DNA of 64,000 nt from Shewanella hafniensis (GTDB lineage: Bacteria; Pseudomonadota; Gammaproteobacteria; Enterobacterales; Shewanellaceae), in NCBI RefSeq assembly GCF_019655335.1, contig NZ_BPFD01000008.1, positions 31,435-95,434 on the forward strand. Direction: 5' to 3'. A model generated the notes under the pieces. That model was not told the DNA's origin and did no database searches. It saw nothing but the letters and a program-made list of their open reading frames with translations. Positions 29,524 through 37,916 of this stretch are shown here, piece after piece (position 1 is the stretch's first letter; each line of letters starts with the position of its first letter). The translations under genes were made by a program, and so were the position numbers.

Positions 29524-30270
29524 ATGAGTTTCAACCTGAATTTAACAGGCAAAGTGGCTTTGGTGACTGGTGCGAGCCGCGGTATTGGCCGTGCGATCGC
29601 TGAAACACTGGTCGAAGCCGGTGCAGTGGTTATTGGAACCGCAACCAGTGAGAAGGGCGCTGCGGCGATCCAAGAATATCTGGGTGACAAAGGTTTTGGT
29701 TTAGTGCTTAATGTCACAGATAGTGAATCTGTTACACATTTATTCGCCTCGATCAAAGAAAAAGCCGGTGATGTTGATATTCTAGTCAACAACGCGGGTA
29801 TAACCCGTGATAATCTGCTGATGCGGATGAAAGATGATGAATGGCAGGATATTATCGACACTAACCTGACATCGTTATTTAGACTATCAAAACCTGTGAT
29901 GCGTACCATGATGAAAAAGCGCTTTGGCCGAATCATCAATATCGGTTCAGTGGTAGGCACCATGGGCAATGCAGGTCAAGTTAACTACTCGGCAGCAAAG
30001 GCGGGTTTGATTGGATTTACAAAATCTCTTGCAAGAGAGGTTGCATCTCGTCAAATTACAGTTAATGCTATCGCTCCTGGATTTATCCAGACCGATATGA
30101 CAGATGAGCTGACCGAAGAGCAGCAAAAAGCTATCATGTCACAGGTTCCGATGGAACGATTAGGGCAAGCGCAAGAAATTGCCAATGCAGTGCTCTTTTT
30201 GGCCTCGGACTCAGCCGCTTACATCACAGGCGAAACTTTGCATGTGAATGGCGGCATGTACATGGTTTAA
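29524..30270 (+). CDS. fabG: 3-oxoacyl-ACP reductase FabG
   Basis: The NADPH-dependent ketoreductase of fatty acid elongation. The 248-residue short-chain dehydrogenase has the cofactor motif TGASRGIGRA, NNAGITRD, the catalytic Ser (INIGSVVG), and Tyr-Lys in NYSAAKAG. It ends in the usual LHVNGGMYMV. TAAGGAG precedes the ATG. Confidence 0.96.
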   Translation: MSFNLNLTGKVALVTGASRGIGRAIAETLVEAGAVVIGTATSEKGAAAIQEYLGDKGFGLVLNVTDSESVTHLFASIKEKAGDVDILVNNAGITRDNLLMRMKDDEWQDIIDTNLTSLFRLSKPVMRTMMKKRFGRIINIGSVVGTMGNAGQVNYSAAKAGLIGFTKSLAREVASRQITVNAIAPGFIQTDMTDELTEEQQKAIMSQVPMERLGQAQEIANAVLFLASDSAAYITGETLHVNGGMYMV

Positions 30271-30331
30271 GGGCGAATGGCAGGGATTTCTGTCGCAACT
30301 GAGTAGTGATCTGTATCAATTGATAGTGAAA

Positions 30332-30352
30332 TTTCGTGGTTAGACCACGAAA
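30332..30352 (+). other. Hairpin between fabG and acpP
   Basis: A 9-bp perfect stem TTTCGTGGT / ACCACGAAA with loop TAG, no T-run. It may attenuate or stabilise the message upstream of acpP, whose level usually exceeds that of its neighbours. Confidence 0.45.
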
Positions 30353-30359
30353 ACTAAGC

Positions 30360-30387
30360 TTGCATTGTCAGCCAAATCTAATAAACT
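30360..30387 (+). promoter_or_regulatory. acpP: Possible internal promoter for acpP
   Basis: TTGCAT, 16 bp, TAAACT, about 48 bp before the acpP ATG. The fit to consensus is only moderate. Confidence 0.3.
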
Positions 30388-30434
30388 ACTCGCAATCTTA
30401 CGCAAGTGCGTAATTTGAATAGGAAAGAAAACTA

Positions 30435-30668
30435 ATGAGCAACATCGAAGAACGTGTAAAGAAAATCATTGTAGAGCAACTGGGCGTTAAAGAAGAAGAC
30501 GTTAAGCCAGCGGCATCTTTCGTTGACGATCTGGGTGCAGATTCTCTGGACACTGTTGAGTTGGTTATGGCTCTGGAAGAAGAGTTTGATACCGAGATCC
30601 CTGATGAAGAAGCTGAAAAGATCACTACTGTTCAAGCAGCGATCGACTACGTTTCTAAGAATCAGTAA
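30435..30668 (+). CDS. acpP: Acyl carrier protein
   Basis: A 77-residue acidic carrier protein. The phosphopantetheine attachment Ser lies in [21 protein letters not shown]. It carries growing acyl chains for FabH/FabG/FabF, LpxA/LpxD and PlsX. AGGAAAG precedes the ATG. It is flanked by a hairpin upstream and a strong terminator downstream, which would allow separate high expression. Confidence 0.98.
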   Translation: MSNIEERVKKIIVEQLGVKEEDVKPAASFVDDLGADSLDTVELVMALEEEFDTEIPDEEAEKITTVQAAIDYVSKNQ

Positions 30669-30684
30669 TTCTGAATTCTTGAAG

Positions 30685-30712
30685 ACAGGCGGCATTTTTG
30701 CCGCCTGTTTTT
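30685..30712 (+). terminator. Intrinsic terminator after acpP
   Basis: A 10-bp perfect stem ACAGGCGGCA / TGCCGCCTGT, loop TTTT, followed by a T-run, 16 bp past the stop. fabF would need read-through or its own promoter. Confidence 0.8.
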
Positions 30713-30904
30713 GTTTTACCCCCGTCAAATTCTGCCTCCGTGCCATTCAATCGTCTCTGGATCGTGTTTTAAGTGTTATCCACGAGATGCTCGCCGCAGA
30801 TTGGCGAATTGTTCTAAATAAACGTTATTTAAGAAATTGTCTAATGATAGAAAACCCTGCGTCCTCTATCTGAATTAACAAATTAGCATTTAAAGGTGAC
30901 TGCC

Positions 30905-32143
30905 GTGTCTAAACGTCGTGTAGTGGTAACCGGTTTGGGGTTAGTAACTCCAGTGGGCAATACTGTCGATACTACTTGGAAGGCTTTGCTTTCGGGTAAG
31001 AGTGGTATTGCACCGATAACCAAATTTGATGCCAGTGAATTTACCACCCGTTTCAGTGGTTCAGTAAAAGATTTCGATGTTGAGCAATACGTAACGAAAA
31101 AAGACGCCCGTAAGATGGACCTCTTTATTCAATACGGTATGGCTGCTGGCATCCAAGCTATCCAAGACTCAGGTCTGGATATGAGCAAAGAAAACCCTGG
31201 TCGTGTCGGTACGGCTATTGGTGCCGGTATGGGCGGCATGTGGTTGATTGAACAAGGGCATAGCGCCTTGATGAATGGTGGTCCGCGTAAGGTTTCTCCT
31301 TTCTTTGTACCTAGCACTATCATCAATATGATTTCGGGCCACTTGTCGATCATGTTTGGCATGAAAGGACCAAATTTTGCCGTGACGACCGCTTGTACTA
31401 CAGGCGTGCACAATATCGGTTTTGCAGCGCGTACCATTGCCTATGGCGATGCCGACGTGATGGTGGCTGGCGGTGCTGAGGATGTCACTTCTCCTTTAGG
31501 CGTGGCAGGTTTTGGTGCTGCGAAAGCATTATCGACACGCAATGACGATCCGACTGCGGCGAGCCGTCCATGGGATAAAGACCGTGATGGTTTTGTGATC
31601 GGTGACGGTGCGGGCGTGATGGTGATGGAAGAGTACGAACACGCAAAAGCACGCGGTGCGACCATTTACGGCGAATTAGTCGGTTTTGGTATGAGCGGTG
31701 ATGCGTTCCATATGACATCGCCTCCAAGTGACGGAGCAGGCGCTGCGGCGGCTATGGTCAATGCCATTAATGACGCTAAGTTATCACTGGAGCAAATTGG
31801 TTATATCAATGCCCACGGTACGTCGACGCCAGCAGGTGATAAAGCGGAAGCGGCAGCGGTTAAGTCTGTATTTGGCGATCACGCCTATAAAGTACTGGTT
31901 AGTTCGACTAAATCGATGACGGGTCACCTATTAGGTGCCGCAGGTGCGGTTGAAGCGATTTTCACTTTATTAGCACTGCGCGACCAAGCTGTACCGCCAA
32001 CCATTAACTTGGATAATCCGGATGAAGGTTGTGATTTAGACTTTGTCGCTCATACTGCCCGTGACGTGAAGATTGATTACGCCCTGTGTAACTCCTTCGG
32101 TTTTGGTGGGACTAACGGTTCATTACTGTTCAAGAAAGTGTAA
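30905..32143 (+). CDS. fabF: Beta-ketoacyl-ACP synthase II
   Basis: The elongation condensing enzyme. The 412-residue protein (E. coli 413) has the Cys-His-His triad: [22 protein letters not shown] and [16 protein letters not shown] 30905 ([12 protein letters not shown]) was chosen over GTG 30896 because AAGGTG lies six bases before it and the product then matches the family N-terminus. It is the last gene of the fatty acid cluster. Confidence 0.95.
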   Translation: MSKRRVVVTGLGLVTPVGNTVDTTWKALLSGKSGIAPITKFDASEFTTRFSGSVKDFDVEQYVTKKDARKMDLFIQYGMAAGIQAIQDSGLDMSKENPGRVGTAIGAGMGGMWLIEQGHSALMNGGPRKVSPFFVPSTIINMISGHLSIMFGMKGPNFAVTTACTTGVHNIGFAARTIAYGDADVMVAGGAEDVTSPLGVAGFGAAKALSTRNDDPTAASRPWDKDRDGFVIGDGAGVMVMEEYEHAKARGATIYGELVGFGMSGDAFHMTSPPSDGAGAAAAMVNAINDAKLSLEQIGYINAHGTSTPAGDKAEAAAVKSVFGDHAYKVLVSSTKSMTGHLLGAAGAVEAIFTLLALRDQAVPPTINLDNPDEGCDLDFVAHTARDVKIDYALCNSFGFGGTNGSLLFKKV

Positions 32144-32172
32144 AACACGCATTTATGGTGTAAAAAACAGTG

Positions 32173-32200
32173 AAAAAATGCGCCTGAGGGCGCATTTTTT
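32173..32200 (+). terminator. Intrinsic terminator of the fab cluster
   Basis: A 12-bp perfect stem AAAAAATGCGCC / GGCGCATTTTTT with loop TGAG, 29 bp after fabF. Confidence 0.82.
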
Positions 32201-32375
32201 ATGGGTAAAATCCATCGGTATTGTGATTTGAATGCCGCTATTTCACGCTTTCATTGTGAGCGAAGTCACTTTGTAACTCGATGATATCCATTGTGTTAAC
32301 CTTTGTTCATCAAGCTTGTTTAATTCTATTGGCCACAGATAATGACAGATATATTTAATCTTGATGGAGTGTGTC

Positions 32376-32744
32376 ATGTTAAACCCTGCGGTGATCCCGC
32401 TTGTCCCCCTCATCGGCGCATTAACGGCTAATCTGACCGAGTTGATCCGCGGTGAATTTAAAGTGTGGCATCCTAACATGGACATAGGGATCAAGACTTT
32501 TACCTTAGCAATCGCCGCTTACGTGGTCGTCTGGTTTGCCTTATTGGTGACAGCGATTAATGTCGGTGGCGGCAGTAATATGTCCTCGGGTCTTGAAGTG
32601 CTGGGATTCTTCATGCTTGGCTTAGGTGTGTACACTTTTGCAAAGGGCACTCGCTTTGTCAGCAGCGAGCTACAGCTATGGCTTTACCGCTTAGCCCTAC
32701 CGAGTTTACTGCTTTGCTGCGTGCTTATTAGTCACTTTGGTTAA
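32376..32744 (+). CDS. Small integral membrane protein, unknown
   Basis: A 122-residue protein with three clear membrane spans (about residues 43-63, 72-92 and 103-121) and an N-terminal half-hydrophobic segment PAVIPLVPLIGALTANL. I do not recognise the family. ATG 32376 has GGAG seven bases upstream, so it is preferred to the TTG at 32361. The gene is flanked by the fab terminator and a thioesterase gene 118 bp downstream. Confidence 0.65.
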   Translation: MLNPAVIPLVPLIGALTANLTELIRGEFKVWHPNMDIGIKTFTLAIAAYVVVWFALLVTAINVGGGSNMSSGLEVLGFFMLGLGVYTFAKGTRFVSSELQLWLYRLALPSLLLCCVLISHFG

Positions 32745-32862
32745 ATCGAATTTTTTGGCGAGGCCAATCGTAATTATCTTTACGCTATTGGGGATTTCTA
32801 TCGTAAACTCAGCTTATTGCACGAAGACATTGAGCCACAGTGGCTGAATAAGTTGAGGTTAT

Positions 32863-33342
32863 ATGGCTGGTATCGATAGACAAAGCACCCTGAGATTTTT
32901 GTCAGAGCCTGCGGATGTAAATTTTGGTGGTAAAGTTCACGGCGGTGCTGTGATGAAGTGGATCGATCTCGCGGCCTATGCCTGTGCAGCGGGTTGGAGT
33001 GGTAAATATTGTATTACTGCTTATGCGGGTGGTATTCGTTTTGTGCAACCCATTTTGGTGGGCAATATCGTTGAAGTCAGTGCAAAAGTGATTTATACGG
33101 GTAAGACTTCTATGCATATCGGTATCGATGTGCGGGCAGGCGATCCTAAAGTCTCTGAGCGTCATCTCACCACCCACTGTATTGTGATCATGGTGGCGGT
33201 GGATGAAAACGGCCAGCCAACGCCAGTGCCTGAGTGGGTACCCCAGACGGAACATGATATTCATTTGCGCGATTCTGCACTGCGCTTGATGGAAATGCGT
33301 AAAAAGATTGGCGCCGAAATGGAAGCCCATGTGGTGAAATAG
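32863..33342 (+). CDS. Hotdog-fold acyl-CoA thioesterase
   Basis: A 159-residue acyl-CoA thioesterase of the YciA/cytosolic hydrolase type. The N-terminal NFGGKVHGGAVMKWIDLAAYACAAGW is the hotdog helix with its conserved HGG. It is followed by the strand GGIRFVQPILVGNIVEVSAKV and a C-terminal extension with LRDSALRLMEMRKKIG. It probably hydrolyses acyl-CoAs in the cytoplasm; chain-length preference is unknown. A terminator hairpin follows directly. Confidence 0.88.
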   Translation: MAGIDRQSTLRFLSEPADVNFGGKVHGGAVMKWIDLAAYACAAGWSGKYCITAYAGGIRFVQPILVGNIVEVSAKVIYTGKTSMHIGIDVRAGDPKVSERHLTTHCIVIMVAVDENGQPTPVPEWVPQTEHDIHLRDSALRLMEMRKKIGAEMEAHVVK

Positions 33343-33358
33343 CCCCATAAATTACATC

Positions 33359-33385
33359 AACAAAGGCGCTTATTGCGCCTTTGTT
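33359..33385 (+). terminator. Intrinsic terminator after the thioesterase gene
   Basis: An 11-bp perfect stem AACAAAGGCGC / GCGCCTTTGTT with loop TTATT, 17 bp after the stop. The rest of the gap to 33649 shows nothing I can name. Confidence 0.75.
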
Positions 33386-33649
33386 GTCTCTCTCGAAAAG
33401 TGCGTTTGTCTGTGGGGCCGATTTCAACCTGACGGTATGCGGGATGAATGCTACACTGCCGCCATTATTTTTACTGCCCATTCCCCTAAATAAGCATCCG
33501 TAATTGACCCTATAGATTGAAACACTCAGTGGCATTTTTTTAGTATTTGTTGTTGAGGTTTTAGCAGTAACATATTGGACAGAGGAAATAAAACTCGATT
33601 CAGCTATTTTTAATTGATTCACCTTGTTTACTTATTTGAGGAGCACTTC

Positions 33650-34525
33650 ATGGCGAAAGTCGCATTTATTGGTTTGGGCGTAATGGGATATCCCATGGCG
33701 AGACATTTACTGAACAAAGGCCATGAGGTCACTGTTTATAATCGCACTTTTGCTAAAGCACAAACTTGGGTCGACACCTATGGCGGACGTTGCTGCCCAA
33801 CACCAAAGGAAGCGGCAGAGGGTCAAGATATTGTGTTTACTTGTGTGGGCAATGATAACGACCTGCGTGAAGTGGTATTAGGGAGTGATGGCGTTATTCA
33901 TGGCATGGAAAAGGGCGCAGTGTTAGTTGACCATACTACGGCTTCGGCCGATGTTGCCCGTGAGCTTCATCAAGTGTTAGCAGAAAAGGGCGTTGATTTC
34001 CTCGATGCGCCCGTGTCTGGCGGTCAAGCGGGCGCCGAAAATGGCGTGTTGACTGTGATGGTTGGCGGCGATGAAGCTGTGTTTTCCCGTGTTAAGCCTG
34101 TGATTGAAGCTTTTGCCCGCTGCGCCGAGCGTTTAGGTGAAGTTGGTGCTGGTCAGTTAACTAAGATGGTGAACCAAATTTGTATCGCGGGTGTGGTACA
34201 AGGTTTGGCGGAAGCATTACAGTTTGCACGCAAGGCGGGTCTTGATGGCGAGAAAGTGATTGAAGTGATCAGTAAAGGCGCGGCGCAAAGCTGGCAAATG
34301 GAAAATCGCTACAAAACCATGTGGGGCCAAAGCTATGATTTTGGTTTTGCCGTCGATTGGATGCGTAAAGATTTAGGCATCGCCTTAGAAGAAGCCCGCC
34401 GCAATGGTTCACACTTGCCATTGACCGCTTTGGTGGATCAATTCTATTCAGAAGTGCAGGGCATGGGCGGTAACCGTTGGGATACGTCTAGCCTGTTAGC
34501 GCGCCTAGAGAAATCGGCGAAATAA
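33650..34525 (+). CDS. NAD(P)-dependent beta-hydroxyacid dehydrogenase (HIBADH-like)
   Basis: A 291-residue member of the 3-hydroxyisobutyrate/tartronate semialdehyde reductase family. It has the N-terminal nucleotide motif FIGLGVMGYPMARHL, the substrate motif DAPVSGGQAGAENG, and the catalytic Lys in GAGQLTKMVNQI. The open frame extends to 33614, but ATG 33650 has TGAGGAG before it. It is probably a 2-hydroxy-3-oxopropionate, succinic semialdehyde or hydroxyisobutyrate reductase; which one is not decided. It is monocistronic, with a strong terminator. Confidence 0.9.
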   Translation: MAKVAFIGLGVMGYPMARHLLNKGHEVTVYNRTFAKAQTWVDTYGGRCCPTPKEAAEGQDIVFTCVGNDNDLREVVLGSDGVIHGMEKGAVLVDHTTASADVARELHQVLAEKGVDFLDAPVSGGQAGAENGVLTVMVGGDEAVFSRVKPVIEAFARCAERLGEVGAGQLTKMVNQICIAGVVQGLAEALQFARKAGLDGEKVIEVISKGAAQSWQMENRYKTMWGQSYDFGFAVDWMRKDLGIALEEARRNGSHLPLTALVDQFYSEVQGMGGNRWDTSSLLARLEKSAK

Positions 34526-34555
34526 GCTTATAAAACTTAGATTTTGTACTGATAA

Positions 34556-34600
34556 AAATGCCCAGTCCCGATTGCGTTGGCAAATCGGACTGGGCATTTT
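34556..34600 (+). terminator. Intrinsic terminator after the dehydrogenase gene
   Basis: A long stem (arm TGCCCAGTCCCGATT paired with AAATCGGACTGGGCA, one bulged C) followed by TTTT. Confidence 0.75.
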
Positions 34601-34689
34601 GGTGTGTATCGTTTGTGGCTAGGATTTAGAACTAGAAATTAAGCTCTCGATTTTAAGCTCTAGATTTTAAGAACGAGGATATTAAATCG

Positions 34690-35538
34690 TTAATCTTTCC
34701 AGCGAATATGCGTCACTAAACTGTGGGTTTCACTTGGGGCAAGCACGACTTTATCTTCTAAAACATTGGCCGCTTCTAGGCAGACCATGGTCTGATAATC
34801 TTCTGGATTAAACCGGCCAAGACGTTGTGACTTTTCAATCCATGGATTCCATAATACGGCGGATTGGCTGTTCTCGCGGCTGACTTCAATGATCCCCTGC
34901 GGCGTATGCAATAATTGCACAGGGCCGAGTTCGGTATAGACACGATCCGTCTCGCGATCAAAGCGCACTTCATCCGTGGTTTGCGGATAAGGTCCCTCGG
35001 CAAATTCGATGTATTTTGAGCCACTGAAACCGCTAGCCTTGAGTTGGTGGATATCCTCAATCGGGAAATAAGTGTGCAGCGCTTGGGTAAGCGTCACGGT
35101 TTCATCGCCTAGGTTGGTATTTACAAGGCTAATGCTTAGGGTATCGCCTAGGGTGAATAACACACTGACCTCAGTGTTATGCGGCCAATAAATTTTATCT
35201 TGCTCACTGATCTTTAAGTTAAAACGTAAATCCACTAACTGATTACGCATTTCAACCGATTCCAGCGCCCAAATGCGGGTGCGGGCGAAACCGTGTTGGG
35301 GGAAGTTTGCTTCACTACTCATGCCAAACCAAGGCCAGCATACAGGCACACCGCCACGGATCCCATTACCGGGTTGATAATCGTCCGCCGATGAAACCCA
35401 CAGTAAAGGTGGTTTGCCTACGGGTTGAAAATAGTCTATTTGCGCGCCCTGCAAAAAAATTCTTGCCTGACATAAGGCCGTGTTGACCTCGACATAATCG
35501 AGCCCGTTGGCGTGCTTTTTAGTAGTGACAGAACCCAT
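34690..35538 (-). CDS. D-hexose-6-phosphate mutarotase (YeaD family)
   Basis: A 282-residue aldose-1-epimerase-fold protein of the YeaD type. It contains GNGIRGGVPVCWPWFGM (the conserved Arg, Gly-Gly-Pro and Trp-Pro-Trp-Phe-Gly motif), the His of PQHGFART, and TLTQALHTYFPIEDI. These enzymes interconvert alpha and beta anomers of hexose 6-phosphates. The start MGSVTTKKH is the first ATG. It is transcribed alone, divergent from the acyl-CoA dehydrogenase gene. Confidence 0.9.
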   Translation of the reverse strand: MGSVTTKKHANGLDYVEVNTALCQARIFLQGAQIDYFQPVGKPPLLWVSSADDYQPGNGIRGGVPVCWPWFGMSSEANFPQHGFARTRIWALESVEMRNQLVDLRFNLKISEQDKIYWPHNTEVSVLFTLGDTLSISLVNTNLGDETVTLTQALHTYFPIEDIHQLKASGFSGSKYIEFAEGPYPQTTDEVRFDRETDRVYTELGPVQLLHTPQGIIEVSRENSQSAVLWNPWIEKSQRLGRFNPEDYQTMVCLEAANVLEDKVVLAPSETHSLVTHIRWKD

Positions 35539-35784
35539 AGTAGCAATATCCTTAACTCTGCTGGCATATCAGAAATACAGGCAGTTAGCTTACAAAGTTT
35601 TCCGCGATAACATAAGGCTTTGTTGCGATCAATTTACGGTTTCGCTGTTCGTTTGTGTAAACAAAAGTCTTTGCTGGCCGTTGGGGTGCTTTCTTTTTCG
35701 GCAAATTTAGCTAAAGTGGTCAGAGCACCAAAGTGGTCAGATCACTTAGTTGAGTTGCAGTCTAACAAGAAAAGGGAAGCGATT

Positions 35785-37575
35785 ATGCCAGTTTATCAAG
35801 CGCCGCTGCGCGACTATCAATTTATCCTCAATGAAATGTTACATATTTATCAGCAAGATGCGCTCAAAGGGTTCGATGAAATCGATCCAGATCTTGTCGA
35901 TGCTATTCTCCAAGGTATGGCTGACTTTAGTATTGAAGTCATGCTGCCGCTCAATAGTGTCGGCGATCTGCAAGGCTGTAAGTTGGTCGATGGCAAGGTG
36001 GTTACACCTGAGGGTTTTGATAACGCCTATCGGCAGTTTGTTGATAATGGCTGGCCAACGCTCACCTGCGATCCTGAATATGGCGGCCAAGGTCTACCCG
36101 AAGTGGTGGGGATTTTCGCGACTGAGATACAAACGGCAACCAACATGGCCTTTGCTATGTACCCAGGTTTAACCCATGGCGCTTATGCTGCCATTCATGC
36201 CCACGGCAGTGATGCACTTAAGCAAAAATATTTGAGTAAATTAGTTAGCGGAGAATGGACTGGGACAATGAATTTGACCGAGTCTCACGCTGGTACTGAC
36301 TTAGCCTTATTACGCACCAAAGCCTTGCCAGTCTCTGAAGGCGTTTTTGCTATTACTGGTGAGAAGATTTTTATCTCCTCAGGCGATCACCAACTCACCG
36401 ACAACATAGTGCATCTCGTATTAGCCCGCTTGCCGGATGCACCAGAGGGCGTGAAGGGAATATCTCTATTCGCCGTGCCGAAAGTGCTAGTGAATAGCGA
36501 CGGTAGCTTAGGCGCGCCGAACACTTTATATGCCAGCGGCCTTGAACATAAGATGGGCATTCACGGTAACTCCACCTGTGTGATGGTGTTTGAAGGTGCA
36601 TTGGGCGAGCTTGTTGGCGAGCCGCACCAAGGACTGCGCGCCATGTTTACTATGATGAACCAAGCGCGTTTAGGCGTGGGCGTACAAGGGCTGGGTGTGT
36701 CTGAGATTGCCTATCAAAATGCGTTAGCCTATGCCAAAGACAGATTACAGAGCCGCGCCCTAAGCGGTGCCAAAGCCCCAGAAAAAGCCGCCGATCCGAT
36801 TTTGGTTCACGGCGATGTGCGCCGAATGTTGCTGTCGCAAAAAGCCTTTAATGAAGGCGCAAGGGCCTTAGTTGGACAACAAGCTTTGTGGCTCGATGAA
36901 GCCGAGCGCCATACCGATCCCGCCAAGGCCAACGTTGCCTCCCAGTTAGCGGCCCTGTTTACGCCAGTGGTGAAAGGTTTTATCACTAATCGCGGCTTTA
37001 ATGCCTGTGTAGATGCGCAGCAAGTGTTTGGTGGACATGGTTATATCCATGAGTGGGGCATGGAGCAATTTGTGCGTGATAGCCGTATTGCACTGATTTA
37101 TGAAGGCACTAACGGCATTCAGGCGTTGGATTTAGTGGGGCGTAAGCTGCTTAGTGACCGCGGCGCGGCGATGCAGCAATGGTCGGCGTTAGTGACTGAG
37201 TTTATTAAGTCGCATAGCACGAATGCGGCGATGCAACCTTACGTGAGTGGTTTAATGGATTGTGCGGGTGATTTGCAAAAGGCTAGCGGTTATTTAGCTG
37301 CACAAGCTGCGACCAATCCTGACATTATCGGCGCAGCCTCTATGGCTTATCTGGAGTTATTCGGCGTGACTGCACTGGCATGGATGTGGGCCAGAAGTGC
37401 CGCAGTGGCCTTAGCGGCGTTGGAGCAGGGCACCGAAGAAACCGCGTTTTACCAAGCTAAATTGAAAACTGCTGATTTCTATATGGCTTACTGGGCGGTA
37501 CAAGGTCGCAGTCTGCGTAAGCAAATTGAGCAGGCGAGTGAAATGCTAACGCAATTAGATGAAGCTATCTTTTAA
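35785..37575 (+). CDS. Acyl-CoA dehydrogenase (FadE-like, extended C-terminal domain)
   Basis: A 596-residue flavoprotein of fatty acid beta-oxidation. Visible blocks are MNLTESHAGTDLALLRT (FAD/substrate motif), EKIFISSGDH, GVGVQGLGVSEIAY and ALIYEGTNGIQALDLVGRKL, where the Glu is the catalytic base. The C-terminal domain after about residue 470 is typical of the 590-600-residue subfamily. The frame is open from 35620, but ATG 35785 (MPVYQAPLRDYQF) has AAGGGAAG upstream and is the family start. Confidence 0.93.
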   Translation: MPVYQAPLRDYQFILNEMLHIYQQDALKGFDEIDPDLVDAILQGMADFSIEVMLPLNSVGDLQGCKLVDGKVVTPEGFDNAYRQFVDNGWPTLTCDPEYGGQGLPEVVGIFATEIQTATNMAFAMYPGLTHGAYAAIHAHGSDALKQKYLSKLVSGEWTGTMNLTESHAGTDLALLRTKALPVSEGVFAITGEKIFISSGDHQLTDNIVHLVLARLPDAPEGVKGISLFAVPKVLVNSDGSLGAPNTLYASGLEHKMGIHGNSTCVMVFEGALGELVGEPHQGLRAMFTMMNQARLGVGVQGLGVSEIAYQNALAYAKDRLQSRALSGAKAPEKAADPILVHGDVRRMLLSQKAFNEGARALVGQQALWLDEAERHTDPAKANVASQLAALFTPVVKGFITNRGFNACVDAQQVFGGHGYIHEWGMEQFVRDSRIALIYEGTNGIQALDLVGRKLLSDRGAAMQQWSALVTEFIKSHSTNAAMQPYVSGLMDCAGDLQKASGYLAAQAATNPDIIGAASMAYLELFGVTALAWMWARSAAVALAALEQGTEETAFYQAKLKTADFYMAYWAVQGRSLRKQIEQASEMLTQLDEAIF

Positions 37576-37632
37576 GCATTCATCTTATATGCTGAGTTAA
37601 GTCCTTGCTTAACAACAGTTCGAGAACAACCT

Positions 37633-37660
37633 AAAACCAGCGCACTGCGCTGGTTTTTAT
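37633..37660 (+). terminator. Intrinsic terminator after the acyl-CoA dehydrogenase gene
   Basis: A 10-bp perfect stem AAAACCAGCG / CGCTGGTTTT with a T-run, 57 bp past the stop. Confidence 0.78.
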
Positions 37661-37800
37661 TTTTATCCCACATTAACACTTCTATCTAAGGTCTGTGCGA
37701 CTGAACCTCTGTTTCGTTTAAGTCATAACCAAATATCACAAGGATAATGTGAGCTGATGCTAGGGATTTACCTAACAGATTTCACATTCATGTAAATTCA

Positions 37801-37839
37801 AATGATAATCGTTGTCATTCGTAAATCATTCTTTATAAT
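37801..37839 (+). promoter_or_regulatory. Fur box overlapping a sigma-70 promoter
   Basis: The 19-bp AATGATAATCGTTGTCATT at 37801-37819 is a good Fur operator with a TGATAAT-type half-site. It overlaps -35 TTGTCA (37812-37817); -10 TATAAT (37834-37839) follows after 16 bp. Fur-iron bound here would block RNA polymerase, so the receptor gene is expected to be iron-repressed. Confidence 0.85.
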
Positions 37840-37916
37840 GACGGCCAATTCGTTTGAATACATTTGTAAACCCTTTGGTTTATGCCATTTTTATGCGCTC
37901 GCGCTGGGGACATTCT

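Noticed and set aside
29520..29969. Minus-strand 149-codon frame opposite fabG
   Set aside because: Antisense shadow of a strongly conserved gene.
32902..33622. Minus-strand frames opposite the thioesterase gene and its downstream spacer
   Set aside because: They are antisense to a clear hotdog gene and its terminator; no motifs.
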